This document shows, one piece after another, positions 56,293-64,000 of a stretch of DNA of 64,000 bases. Source of the stretch: Pseudoalteromonas sp. OOF1S-7 (GTDB taxonomy: Bacteria > Pseudomonadota > Gammaproteobacteria > Enterobacterales > Alteromonadaceae). The notes beneath the pieces are model-generated. The model did no database searches. It was given only the letters and a program-made list of their open reading frames with translations, and was not told the DNA's origin. A program made the translations under genes and the position numbers. Position 1 is the first letter of the stretch; each line of letters begins with the position of its first letter. Location of the stretch: positions 310,001 to 374,000 of the forward strand of contig NZ_JAKRFZ010000001.1 of NCBI RefSeq assembly GCF_022347765.1. The letters run 5' to 3'.

Positions 56293-57651
56293 TTACTGTA
56301 AAAATGGCGACCAAGCTGGTGCCTTAACCTGTCCGTCTAACACCGGTAGGCGGGCCTTAAAACGGCCATCCATCGACACCAACGCCAGTACCTGCTTATT
56401 ATTATGCAAGGTACTATAAATAATCATAGAGCCGTTCGGCGCAATACTCGGTGATTCGTCGAGTCTGGTGCGCGTTAATACCTGAAACAGCCCAGAATCC
56501 AATTCTTTCTTGGCAATATGGTAGCGGCCTAATGTACGATTTACCATTACCAGTTGCTTGCCATCAGGCGTGATTGACCCGGCTAAATTCATATCGCCGT
56601 CGAACGTTACACGCCGTGATCTTCCTGTATCTAAATTTAACTTATAAATCTGGGCATTACCACCCCTTTCAGAGGTATAGACTATTTCTTTGCCATTTGG
56701 GTGCCAGGTTGGCTCAGTATCTATACTACGGTGTTTCGTCAGGCGCCTTTCTTTACGTGTTGCCAGATCAATCAAATACACTTCCGTTGCGCCGCCTTTG
56801 TCCTTAGACAATACGATTAGCATCTGTGTACCATCCGGTGAAAACTGTGGTGCCCCATTGATACCGGGATGACTGGTTAAGATCTCACGCTTACCCGTAT
56901 AAATATCCTGAATATAGATCTGAGACTGACGATTCTCAAACGTGACATATGCCAGCTTGTTGCCATCAGGAGACCAGGCCGGAGACATCAAAGGCTCTTT
57001 AGAGCGCAGCAGCACCTGTTCATTGTAGCCATCATAGTCTGCTACAACCAACTGATAGGGTTTATCCTGTTCTTCACGTACGATTACATAAGCAATCTTA
57101 GTACGAAATGCACCTTTTTCACCTGTCAAGGTTTCGTAAATAACGTCACTGATCTGATGCGCATAGTAACGGAAGCTCTGTGCATCTATCACACTCTGGC
57201 GCGCTTCCAGAACATGATCCTGGCTTTTCATCAATTTACCATTGGTCATCATGCGGGTTTCACCACCGGTAATTTGAGCACGGATCACATCAATTAGCTC
57301 ATATTTTACCAAATAACGATTAGCGGGTTGTTGAGTAATGGTACCTACTACAACAGCTTCCACGCCCAGCTCAACCCAGGCGTCGTAGTCCACTTCTTCA
57401 TCCGTTGTTGGTAGCTGAGGCATTTTCTCCTCTGTCAGCGGTTTAAACTTACCACTGCGGATCAAGTCAGCTGCAATCACAGCGCTCAGCTCAGCAGGTG
57501 CCTCGCCATTACCTATGTATTTAAACGGAGCAATCGCAATTGGTCGGGCACTGTCGACCCCTTCTGTAATTACGATCTCCAGTGCTGCGTAGGCGACCCC
57601 TTGTGCAGCGAAAGCCAGAACCAAGAGTATATTTCTTAAATGGTTGTACAT
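56293..57651 (-). CDS. tolB: Tol-Pal system protein TolB
   Basis: 452 residues. Signal peptide (about 1-22, ends VAYA), N-terminal alpha/beta domain ([20 protein letters not shown]), and a six-bladed propeller with the repeated [29 protein letters not shown] blades (also [45 protein letters not shown]). TolB is the periplasmic partner that binds Pal and TolA. Nine bases after tolA. Confidence 0.96.
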   Translation of the reverse strand: MYNHLRNILLVLAFAAQGVAYAALEIVITEGVDSARPIAIAPFKYIGNGEAPAELSAVIAADLIRSGKFKPLTEEKMPQLPTTDEEVDYDAWVELGVEAVVVGTITQQPANRYLVKYELIDVIRAQITGGETRMMTNGKLMKSQDHVLEARQSVIDAQSFRYYAHQISDVIYETLTGEKGAFRTKIAYVIVREEQDKPYQLVVADYDGYNEQVLLRSKEPLMSPAWSPDGNKLAYVTFENRQSQIYIQDIYTGKREILTSHPGINGAPQFSPDGTQMLIVLSKDKGGATEVYLIDLATRKERRLTKHRSIDTEPTWHPNGKEIVYTSERGGNAQIYKLNLDTGRSRRVTFDGDMNLAGSITPDGKQLVMVNRTLGRYHIAKKELDSGLFQVLTRTRLDESPSIAPNGSMIIYSTLHNNKQVLALVSMDGRFKARLPVLDGQVKAPAWSPFLQ

Positions 57652-57660
57652 GGTCTTCCT

Positions 57661-58602
57661 TTATAGAGTTGGTTTAATCGTCAGGTTAATATTCTTAAGC
57701 TGTTCGAAAACATCTTTATTTTCAGAAACCGGTAAGGTATCTGCCATTCTTACGGCACGTAAAGCGGCTTCACATACCAGCTTGTCACCACCAAGCGACT
57801 GGGCTTGTGTCACCAGTCCATTAAAGCCCAGACGAATATTCAGACGGCACTGTTTGCCTTTCATCTTTTCATCTATCAACAGGTTAGACTGGATCCGTTG
57901 CATGATCAGCGCTTTGTACTTGTCGACTTCTGTCAGGACCTGTTGCTGGCGAACTTTTGCTCGTGCGGCTTGCTCCTGCGCCAGTTGTTCCTGAAGGAGT
58001 TGCTCTTCAAGGGCTTTTTGACGTGCTTCTTCAGCTGCCTGCGCCTTGCGTTTTGCCTCTTCTTCTTGTTGCTTGCGTTTTGCTTCCGCCTGTCTCAGCC
58101 TGTCTTCTTCCGTTTTACGCTTCTCGGCGGCGGCTTTGGCAGCCTGCTCGGCAGCCAATGCTTCCTGACGAGCCTTTTCAGCCTGCTGGCGTTCTTTGTT
58201 TTGAATTTCCTGAGCACGTTTAGCTTGCGCTTCGGCCTTGCGTTTTTCTTCCAGCTTAGCAAGACGCTGTTGTTCCAGCTTCTTAATGCGTCTGGCTTCG
58301 GCTTCACGGTCCTTACGGGCCTGCGCCGCACGACGCTCTAAATCACGGATCCTTTGCTCCTCAGAGCGCTTCTGTTGTGCTTCTTTTTCACGTAACTGGG
58401 CAATTTTCTGTTCCACAGCCTGCTGATCAACCGAGATGGCTGAAACTGCCTTCACGTCTTCAATTTCGTTAACGGCTGGGTTGAGCTGAACTTCCATCAC
58501 ACTGGGGCTGGAAAACTGAAAATTAGCCGTTGCGAAGAGTAACCCGGCTATAGCGAAATGCAGTAAAAACGACTTAACTATTCCGCTGGTTAAAGCATCC
58601 AT
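57661..58602 (-). CDS. tolA: Tol-Pal system inner membrane protein TolA
   Basis: 313 residues: one transmembrane helix (about 10-30, SFLLHFAIAGLLFATANF, with the Ser-His pair that contacts TolQR), a long Ala/Lys/Glu/Gln-rich helix (about 62-230), and a small C-terminal domain with CRLNIRLGFNGLVTQ and CEAALRAVRMADTLPV, whose two cysteines can form the usual disulphide. TolA carries proton-motive-force energy across the periplasm. E. coli TolA is longer (421), the difference being in the helical stalk. Its ATG shares one base with the tolR stop. Confidence 0.94.
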   Translation of the reverse strand: MDALTSGIVKSFLLHFAIAGLLFATANFQFSSPSVMEVQLNPAVNEIEDVKAVSAISVDQQAVEQKIAQLREKEAQQKRSEEQRIRDLERRAAQARKDREAEARRIKKLEQQRLAKLEEKRKAEAQAKRAQEIQNKERQQAEKARQEALAAEQAAKAAAEKRKTEEDRLRQAEAKRKQQEEEAKRKAQAAEEARQKALEEQLLQEQLAQEQAARAKVRQQQVLTEVDKYKALIMQRIQSNLLIDEKMKGKQCRLNIRLGFNGLVTQAQSLGGDKLVCEAALRAVRMADTLPVSENKDVFEQLKNINLTIKPTL

Positions 58603-59030
58603 TAACTGTCCTCAAACGATTTTGTCATTAACCCAACTGACGGCACACCGGCATTTTTCAAAAAGTCCATAAGCAGCAGGACTTCCTGATAAGACACACG
58701 ACCTGAGCCCTTGATCATCACTGGGGTATCCGGGTTTTGCTGTAACTTCAGCTTGATAACCGCAGCCACTTCCACTGCATCCATGGGCGCTTCAGGATCG
58801 GTGCCTACAGAAACATAGTAACGACCTTCAGCGTCAATACTGGCGATAATGGGCGGAGCGTCTTTGGTATCGACCAGATCAGACTCTTCCATCTGTGGTA
58901 AATCCACTTTCACACCATGTGTGATCAGTGGCGCCGTTGCCATAAAGATAATCAGCAGCACCAGCATAACATCAATGTATGGCACCACATTGATCTCTGC
59001 GACCGGGCGTCGCCTCTTATGCTGATACAT
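58602..59030 (-). CDS. tolR: Tol-Pal system protein TolR
   Basis: 142 residues of the ExbD/TolR family. A single transmembrane helix (about 17-37, [23 protein letters not shown]) contains the essential aspartate (Asp20 or nearby) of the proton path; the periplasmic domain ends [15 protein letters not shown]. TolQR form the motor of the system. Its start lies 14 bases inside tolQ. Confidence 0.95.
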   Translation of the reverse strand: MYQHKRRRPVAEINVVPYIDVMLVLLIIFMATAPLITHGVKVDLPQMEESDLVDTKDAPPIIASIDAEGRYYVSVGTDPEAPMDAVEVAAVIKLKLQQNPDTPVMIKGSGRVSYQEVLLLMDFLKNAGVPSVGLMTKSFEDS

Positions 59031-59721
59031 TTTGCTTAGCCTCAGTTAAGCTGGCAGCCTGACGATGCAGAATATTGGCAAACTCTTCCATAAAGTTAAT
59101 GTAGTTTGACTCGAGCTTTTCTACATTCTTTGCAAAACGGTTGTAAGCCATGACCGCCGGGATAGCCGCAAACAGACCCATGGCCGTGGCAATCAGGGCT
59201 TCTGCTATACCAGGTGCAACCATTTGCAGGGTTGCCTGCTTTACTTCACCCAGCGCAATAAAGGCGTTCATGATCCCCCAGACGGTACCGAATAGTCCGA
59301 TGTAAGGGCTGATAGACCCAACAGTTGCCAGGAACGAAAGTCCGGACTCTACTTTCTCAACTTCGCGGGACAGGGCAACACGCATAGAACGGTGTGTGCC
59401 TTCTATAATCATGCTGGCCGATCCGGTGTTTTGCTTTTTATGGCGGGCAAATTCCTTAAACCCGGATACAAACAAAGCCTCCAGGCCGCTCGAGCTGCCA
59501 GCTCTGGCGGTAATTTCATTATATAATTTGCCTAGATCCATCCCTGACCAGAACTTTTGTTCAAATTTCTTCGCATCGGCCAGAGACTGAGCCAATATGC
59601 TGCGGCGCTGAAAAATAATGGCCCATGATGCAACTGACATACCGACCAGTGTCAACATAACAAGTTGCACGAGGATACTGGCTTCTAAAATGAGATCTAT
59701 GAAATTAAGTCCCGATTCCAC
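59017..59721 (-). CDS. tolQ: Tol-Pal system protein TolQ
   Basis: 234 residues with three transmembrane helices (about 15-37, 135-157, 172-192) and the MotA/TolQ/ExbB signature [28 protein letters not shown] followed by [24 protein letters not shown]. Proton channel with TolR. It is the first gene of the operon here; the thioesterase ybgC that usually precedes it is absent. GAGT-type ribosome site upstream of the ATG. Confidence 0.95.
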   Translation of the reverse strand: MESGLNFIDLILEASILVQLVMLTLVGMSVASWAIIFQRRSILAQSLADAKKFEQKFWSGMDLGKLYNEITARAGSSSGLEALFVSGFKEFARHKKQNTGSASMIIEGTHRSMRVALSREVEKVESGLSFLATVGSISPYIGLFGTVWGIMNAFIALGEVKQATLQMVAPGIAEALIATAMGLFAAIPAVMAYNRFAKNVEKLESNYINFMEEFANILHRQAASLTEAKQNVSA

Positions 59722-60333
59722 GTTGTTATACTCCTAGAAAATAATTGTGTTCTCGGCCAAGGCAGCCTTCACCGTATTGACTGTAAGCCAGCAAAAAGGT
59801 TCAGGTAGTTTAACCACACTAATAAGGGCTTACAATCTCAATGCCGCAAAATCCACTTAAATGCCGATAATTCGCACATTCAGGACCTTGACTATTGGTG
59901 TTAACCCGATTGCAGGCCTTTCTCATTCCTGGGATGAAGCAGATTCAAGCTAACACCCACCTATACATCGCTCATCCACAACGAAAAATATCTACTCTAA
60001 AGTTCCAGTTCTCCTTCAATTGCACAGCCTAGCGTGTGGTTGTGACAAAAAATTTATGTGGTCGGAGCAGCACAGCCCCCACAGTGTTTATTTATTTATG
60101 CAACTTGCATAAAAGTAAAGTTTTATTCACTATCTCAGAATAAACCCTCAAAACACGATTGGTAATACCAATTAACAACAAATAATCTAATATTCACAAT
60201 TTGAGTATAATAAAACCAATTCTTTATTTTACAATGACTTAAAAAACTTTAATTGTACATGTTTTACTCTTAAGTAAGCACAAAAACACCTTCGGATTAG
60301 TTTTTTCTATAGCAAAGTTGCAATTTTTCTAGT
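59722..60333. other. Intergenic region upstream of tolQ, no gene recognised
   Basis: About 610 AT-rich bases, stops in all frames. The tolQ promoter must be here but I cannot fix it with confidence. The small palindromic motif GGTAATACCAATT near 60162 also occurs around 39207-39220 in this window. No remnant of ybgC is apparent. Confidence 0.4.
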
Positions 60334-60362
60334 TTGATAAAATGCACCAGTCGCCTTATTAT
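60334..60362 (+). promoter_or_regulatory. Strong predicted promoter of a stand-alone transcript
   Basis: -35 TTGATA, exactly 17 bases, -10 TATTAT (each five of six matches to the sigma-70 consensus). Nothing coding follows on this strand before the terminator 160 bases downstream. Confidence 0.6.
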
Positions 60363-60368
60363 ACTCCC

Positions 60369-60548
60369 CGTACTGAGCGAGCAGCATCTCTCAATGCAAA
60401 TGCACAGTTACTAAGGCAGCAGAATTCTGATTTATTCTGCAGTCATGATGAGAAACTTTTGGATAAAACCTTAACGGACTCATCAGTTCCCTGGATTACT
60501 TCCTTCAACTTGTTGTTTTCGCCCGCACACTGTGCGGGCTTTTTTTTG
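60369..60548 (+). ncRNA. Candidate small RNA between tolQ and ruvB
   Basis: Bounded by a good promoter and a strong terminator, giving a transcript of about 175-180 bases. It contains an internal stem GCAGAAT/ATTCTGC with an 8-base loop (60419-60440) and ends in a GC-rich hairpin plus eight T, the type of 3' end bound by Hfq. It does not match 6S, Spot 42, GcvB, RyhB or Qrr patterns that I can recall. A 9-codon frame (60444-60473) has no ribosome site. Expression and function unknown. Confidence 0.5.
60521..60548 (+). terminator. Terminator of the candidate sRNA
   Basis: GCCCGCA and TGCGGGC pair around a 5-base loop, followed by T8. It faces the plus strand, opposite to both flanking operons. 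Confidence 0.9.
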
Positions 60549-60697
60549 TCTGCAATTTGCTGCCAGTAAACAAGTTAGTTTGTGACTCGCCAAGATATAA
60601 GATGCGAAATGAGCATTGAATGAATGGATAGCTGAAAATACTTAGGAAGCGCTATTTCTGTGTCTCTATTGACAATATAGCTCTAGGGATGAAAGGC

Positions 60698-60724
60698 CCA
60701 AGAAGCACATTAGGTGCTTCTTGG
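60698..60724 (-). terminator. Hairpin after ruvB
   Basis: Perfect 11-bp stem CCAAGAAGCAC/GTGCTTCTTGG with a 5-base loop, 33 bases after the ruvB stop. The following minus-strand sequence (GCCTTTC) is only weakly U-rich, so it may be a terminator of moderate strength or a 3'-end stabiliser. Confidence 0.55.
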
Positions 60725-60756
60725 CAGGTAGGTGGATCTCAAAGCACCTCTGACAA

Positions 60757-61764
60757 TCAGTCGTTTGATTTTGTCAAATCGAAATGCAGATAAGCCCGGT
60801 CTGATACAATTCGTCCTCTGGGGGTGCGCTGGATGAAGCCCTGCTGGATCAGATAAGGCTCTATCACATCTTCTATGGTCTCGCGCTCTTCACCAATCGC
60901 GGCAGCCAGGTTATCCAGGCCAACCGGTCCCCCTGTGAACTTTTCAATAATTGCAAGTAAGTACTTACGATCCATGTAATCAAAACCACATTTGTCAACG
61001 TCGACCATATCCAACGCCTGACTGGCAATCACTTCATCGACACTGCCATCTCCTTTTACCTGAGCGAAGTCCCGGACGCGTCTTAGCAAACGGTTAGCAA
61101 TACGCGGCGTACCTCGCGCCCGTTTGGCCACTTCAACCGCACCCGCGTCACTGATCTCGAGATTCAAAAAATGCGCAGAGCGCGACACAATCGATGCCAG
61201 CTCAGCCACAGAATAAAACTCCAGGCGTTGTACAATGCCGAAGCGATCTCTTAGCGGCGAAGTCAGTGAACCTGCACGGGTGGTGGCACCCACCAGCGTA
61301 AAAGGTGGCAAGTCCAGCTTTATTGAGCGGGCTGCCGGCCCTTCACCTATCATGATATCGAGCTGGTAGTCTTCCATCGCAGGGTAGAGGATCTCCTCAA
61401 CCTGGGGGCTCAGGCGGTGTATTTCATCAATAAACAGCACATCTCCCTGCTCCAGGTTGGTCAGCATAGCGGCCAGATCGCCGGCTTTTTCAAGCACCGG
61501 ACCTGAGGTGGTTTTAATATTTACACCCAGCTCATTGGCCACGATATTTGCCAGTGTCGTTTTGCCTAACCCCGGTGGGCCGAATATCAGCAGGTGGTCC
61601 AGTGCTTCTTCACGGCTGCGCGCCGCTTCTATGAAGATTTCCATCTGCTGCTTTACATGCTGCTGGCCGGTATAGTCTGACAGTAGTTTAGGCCGTATTG
61701 CTCTGTCTACGGCCTCTTCACTGCCCTGCACTTCTGGCTCAATGAGTCTGTCTGCTTCTATCAT
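60757..61764 (-). CDS. ruvB: Holliday junction branch migration helicase RuvB
   Basis: 335 residues (E. coli 336). AAA+ ATPase with Walker [21 protein letters not shown], Walker [29 protein letters not shown], sensor [19 protein letters not shown], and a C-terminal winged helix ([37 protein letters not shown]). Drives branch migration with RuvA. Follows ruvA at 20 bases. Confidence 0.97.
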   Translation of the reverse strand: MIEADRLIEPEVQGSEEAVDRAIRPKLLSDYTGQQHVKQQMEIFIEAARSREEALDHLLIFGPPGLGKTTLANIVANELGVNIKTTSGPVLEKAGDLAAMLTNLEQGDVLFIDEIHRLSPQVEEILYPAMEDYQLDIMIGEGPAARSIKLDLPPFTLVGATTRAGSLTSPLRDRFGIVQRLEFYSVAELASIVSRSAHFLNLEISDAGAVEVAKRARGTPRIANRLLRRVRDFAQVKGDGSVDEVIASQALDMVDVDKCGFDYMDRKYLLAIIEKFTGGPVGLDNLAAAIGEERETIEDVIEPYLIQQGFIQRTPRGRIVSDRAYLHFDLTKSND

Positions 61765-61784
61765 AATTACTTAATCAGCCTTTC

Positions 61785-62402
61785 TTACATCATAGATCTC
61801 AGGGCTTCTTTGATCAGCCCCTCAGTATCCATGCCTGGTTTGCTCACCGCTTTCAAGGCTTTTTGTGCTTGTGCGGGTTTATAGCCTAGCGCGAGTAGTG
61901 CTGCCAGTGCATCATCTTCAGGCGTATTCGCCACCGTGGGATCTTCCTGAGGCGCTAAGACGGCGTCGTCACTGAACGGGGTCAGCAGATCATGGCCAAA
62001 GTTTTTCAGTTTGTCTTTCATCTCAAGCACCAAACGCTCAGCGGTTTTCTTGCCTACCCCGGGAATTTTCACCAAAGTAGATGCGTCGCCCTGATTGACA
62101 CAATGAACAAACTGCTCCGCCGACATTCCCGACAAAATCGCCAGCGCCAGCTTCGGGCCAACACCATTGGCCTTGATCAACTCACGAAACAGCGCCCGCT
62201 CAGTTTTGTGGTTAAAGCCAAACAATAACTGCGCATCCTCACGCACCACAAAATGAGTATAGATGGTTGCCTCATTACCCGTCTGCGGCAATTCATAAAA
62301 ACACGTCATCGGCATTTGCACTTCATAGCCGACGCCACTCACTTCTAACAGGATCTCTGGTGGCTGTTTTTCTACTAAAAGACCTTTGAGTCTGCCTATC
62401 AT
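61785..62402 (-). CDS. ruvA: Holliday junction DNA helicase RuvA
   Basis: 205 residues. OB-fold domain I ([31 protein letters not shown]), helix-hairpin-helix domain II ([18 protein letters not shown] and [23 protein letters not shown]), acidic linker, and domain III ([22 protein letters not shown]) that binds RuvB. Recognises four-way junctions as a tetramer. Its ATG is two bases after the ruvC stop. Confidence 0.97.
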   Translation of the reverse strand: MIGRLKGLLVEKQPPEILLEVSGVGYEVQMPMTCFYELPQTGNEATIYTHFVVREDAQLLFGFNHKTERALFRELIKANGVGPKLALAILSGMSAEQFVHCVNQGDASTLVKIPGVGKKTAERLVLEMKDKLKNFGHDLLTPFSDDAVLAPQEDPTVANTPEDDALAALLALGYKPAQAQKALKAVSKPGMDTEGLIKEALRSMM

Positions 62403-62404
62403 AA

Positions 62405-62926
62405 TTACCTCAATCTTCCTCGTACGGTTTTTTTCGCATTGCCAGCCAGCTTGATCAGGTTTTGCTCTGAATGTGCATGACAGATGGCGATGGCCAGCGC
62501 ATCAGCGGCATCGGCCTGGGGGGTGCCAGGAAGCTTTAATAGCCGTTTGACCATTTCCTGAACCTGCGACTTATTCGCGCCGCCGGTGCCAACCACGGCT
62601 TGCTTAACCTGCCGGGCCGAATATTCAAATACCTCAATCTCTTTCATTGTGGCAGCAACGATGGCTGCCCCCCGTGCCTGACCTAGCTTTAAAGCGGAAT
62701 CTGGATTATGTGCCATAAAGACTTGCTCAATGGCAAACCCCTGCGGGTTAAACTGCTCGATGATCTGGCTAACGCCCTGATAAATCATCTGCAGTCGTTG
62801 TGGAAATGGCTTATCACCAAGTCGGATACAACCACTGCCCAGATACTGAAACTGACTACCCTGGCGCTGAACTACACCATACCCGGTCAGCCTGGAGCCT
62901 GGATCTATGCCTAAAATTACTGCCAA
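62405..62926 (-). CDS. ruvC: Holliday junction resolvase RuvC
   Basis: 173 residues, the E. coli length. RNase H fold with the acidic metal ligands: Asp8 in [13 protein letters not shown], Glu in [23 protein letters not shown], and the aspartates in [16 protein letters not shown]. Cuts junctions bound by RuvAB. The gene immediately upstream is aspS, with a terminator between; yebC and nudB, common neighbours, are not present. Confidence 0.97.
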   Translation of the reverse strand: MAVILGIDPGSRLTGYGVVQRQGSQFQYLGSGCIRLGDKPFPQRLQMIYQGVSQIIEQFNPQGFAIEQVFMAHNPDSALKLGQARGAAIVAATMKEIEVFEYSARQVKQAVVGTGGANKSQVQEMVKRLLKLPGTPQADAADALAIAICHAHSEQNLIKLAGNAKKTVRGRLR

Positions 62927-63003
62927 GGCGCATACTCTCGTTGTTTTTTCGCTATCATGCCAAAATACTGTATGAATTTCCAGTTACCTTGGGTTTGCAG
63001 AAT

Positions 63004-63033
63004 AAAAAAAAGCGGCATCATCGCCGCTTTTTT
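63004..63033 (-). terminator. aspS terminator
   Basis: AGCGGC/GCCGCT stem with a 6-base loop, flanked by long A and T runs, 17 bases after the aspS stop; symmetric enough to work in both directions. Confidence 0.85.
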
Positions 63034-63049
63034 ATTCCTTTAGCTGTCG

Positions 63050-64000
63050 TTATTCAGCGTCTTTTGGCTGTGCAGTGACGGTTACTGCAAGCTCCTTTAA
63101 TGCATCCGGATTAGCAACGCTCGGCGCATTGGTCATCAGACACGATGCCTGAGTCGTTTTCGGGAACGCAATCACATCACGGATGTTGTCTGTGCCACAC
63201 AGCAACATCACCAGACGGTCAAGGCCAAACGCCAGACCCGCGTGCGGTGGCGTACCGTACTTTAGCGCGTCCAGCAGGAAGCCGAACTTATCTTGTTGCT
63301 CTTGCTCATCAATACCCAGGATACGGAAAGCCGCCTGCTGCATATCGTTGTTGTGGATCCGCACCGAGCCACCACCGACTTCATAGCCATTCAGTACCAT
63401 GTCGTACGCATCTGAAATAGCGCCTGCCGGATTAGCTTCCAGCTCTGCTGCTGAAATGTCTTTAGGTGCCGTGAATGGGTGGTGAACTGCATGCAGGTTA
63501 CCTTCGTCGTCTTCCTCAAACATTGGGAAGTCAACAACCCACAGTGGCGCCCACTGACCAAGGTTGGTCAGCTCTAGGTCCAGACCTACTTTCAGACGCA
63601 GCGCCCCCATTGCTTCGTTAACCACGTTGCGCTTGTCAGCACCGAACAAAATGATGTCACCGGTCTGTGCGTTAGTGCGTTCAAGAATGCCTTTGATCAC
63701 TTCTTCGTTCAGGAACTTAGCAATTGGCGACTGAATACCTTCAAGGCCAGCGTCCAGGTCGTTGACCTTCATCCAGGCCAAACCTTTTGCACCATAGATG
63801 CCAACAAACTTGGTGTACTCATCAATTTGCTTACGAGATAGTGATGCACCACCCGGTACAGTCAACACCGCCACGCGGCCTTTTTCATCGTTTGCAGGAC
63901 CTGCCAGTACTTTGAATTCGACGTCCTTAACCAAGTCAGCAACGTCGATCAGTTCTAGCGGGTTACGTAAGTCCGGCTTGTCTGAACCGTAGCGACGCAT
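63050..64000 (-). CDS. aspS: Aspartyl-tRNA synthetase, C-terminal part
   Basis: 316 residues of the C-terminal half; the gene continues past base 64000. The visible start [19 protein letters not shown] is the conserved internal segment following class II motif 2, not a translation start. The bacterial GAD insertion ([15 protein letters not shown] at its edge; [12 protein letters not shown]) and class II motif 3 [28 protein letters not shown] are present. The enzyme charges tRNA-Asp in the cytoplasm. Confidence 0.97.
   Translation of the reverse strand: MRRYGSDKPDLRNPLELIDVADLVKDVEFKVLAGPANDEKGRVAVLTVPGGASLSRKQIDEYTKFVGIYGAKGLAWMKVNDLDAGLEGIQSPIAKFLNEEVIKGILERTNAQTGDIILFGADKRNVVNEAMGALRLKVGLDLELTNLGQWAPLWVVDFPMFEEDDEGNLHAVHHPFTAPKDISAAELEANPAGAISDAYDMVLNGYEVGGGSVRIHNNDMQQAAFRILGIDEQEQQDKFGFLLDALKYGTPPHAGLAFGLDRLVMLLCGTDNIRDVIAFPKTTQASCLMTNAPSVANPDALKELAVTVTAQPKDAE

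Noticed and set aside
57805..58341. Plus-strand 178-codon frame opposite tolA
   Set aside because: Antisense of the Lys/Glu/Ala-rich TolA stalk, which gives Leu/Phe-rich shadow frames; no gene features.
60342..60569. 75-codon plus-strand frame over the candidate sRNA
   Set aside because: Its ATG lies inside the promoter spacer and the frame runs through the terminator hairpin; not translatable from that promoter.

Overview
The window looks like chromosomal core sequence from a marine gammaproteobacterium of the Pseudoalteromonas / Alteromonadales type. The basis is gene content and order (rne-rluC-yceD-rpmF-plsX-fab, yejKLM, recCBD, tolQRAB-pal-cpoB-tRNA-nadA, ruvCAB), a large TonB-dependent receptor, many lipoproteins and LPP20-type proteins, and moderate GC. 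The genus is inference from protein style, not from a search. I see no insertion sequence, prophage, integrase or CRISPR array.

Left end (1-8.6 kb, minus strand): two secreted proteins, one cut by the window edge, and a small lipoprotein. Then comes an apparent operon: TonB-dependent receptor, proline-racemase-family dehydratase, Xaa-Pro peptidase, ornithine-cyclodeaminase-family reductase, small ORF. It reads as uptake and breakdown of proline/hydroxyproline-containing peptides. A perfect palindrome lies inside the predicted promoter of the operon.

8.6-20 kb (minus strand): a DUF885 lipoprotein peptidase, then the envelope/fatty acid cluster rpmF-plsX-fabD-fabG-acpP-fabF-pabC-mltG with yceD, maf, a HAD phosphatase and rluC. 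fabH is missing from its usual place between plsX and fabD, and tmk-holB do not follow mltG.

20-24 kb (plus strand): rne with a roughly 0.5 kb structured leader and a C-terminal half carrying ten 14-residue repeats. 24.5-30 kb: a lytic transglycosylase and an LPP20 lipoprotein, divergent from an operon of three lipoproteins (COG3014, LpoB-like, LPP20), with a 24-bp inverted repeat between them.

30-41.7 kb: yejK / yejL-yejM, aceK, a LysR regulator, several hypothetical genes, an M14 carboxypeptidase, a CBS protein, an FHA regulator and an Mpo1-like membrane protein. 41.9-51.8 kb (minus strand): recC-recB-recD in a tightly overlapping operon, preceded by a diguanylate cyclase.

52-64 kb (minus strand): tRNA-Ser(GGA), nadA, an array of nine tRNA-Lys(TTT) genes, the tolQRAB-pal-cpoB operon, ruvCAB and the 3' part of aspS. 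The order tol-pal-cpoB-tRNA-Lys-nadA matches Escherichia coli. Four gaps in the tRNA array hold a ~121-bp element that starts with the 5' end of tRNA-Lys and continues into unrelated sequence. ybgC is absent upstream of tolQ; that ~1 kb gap instead contains a plus-strand promoter and an intrinsic terminator bounding a ~180-nt candidate small RNA. These two items, the chimeric tRNA spacers and the candidate sRNA, are the least explained parts of the window.
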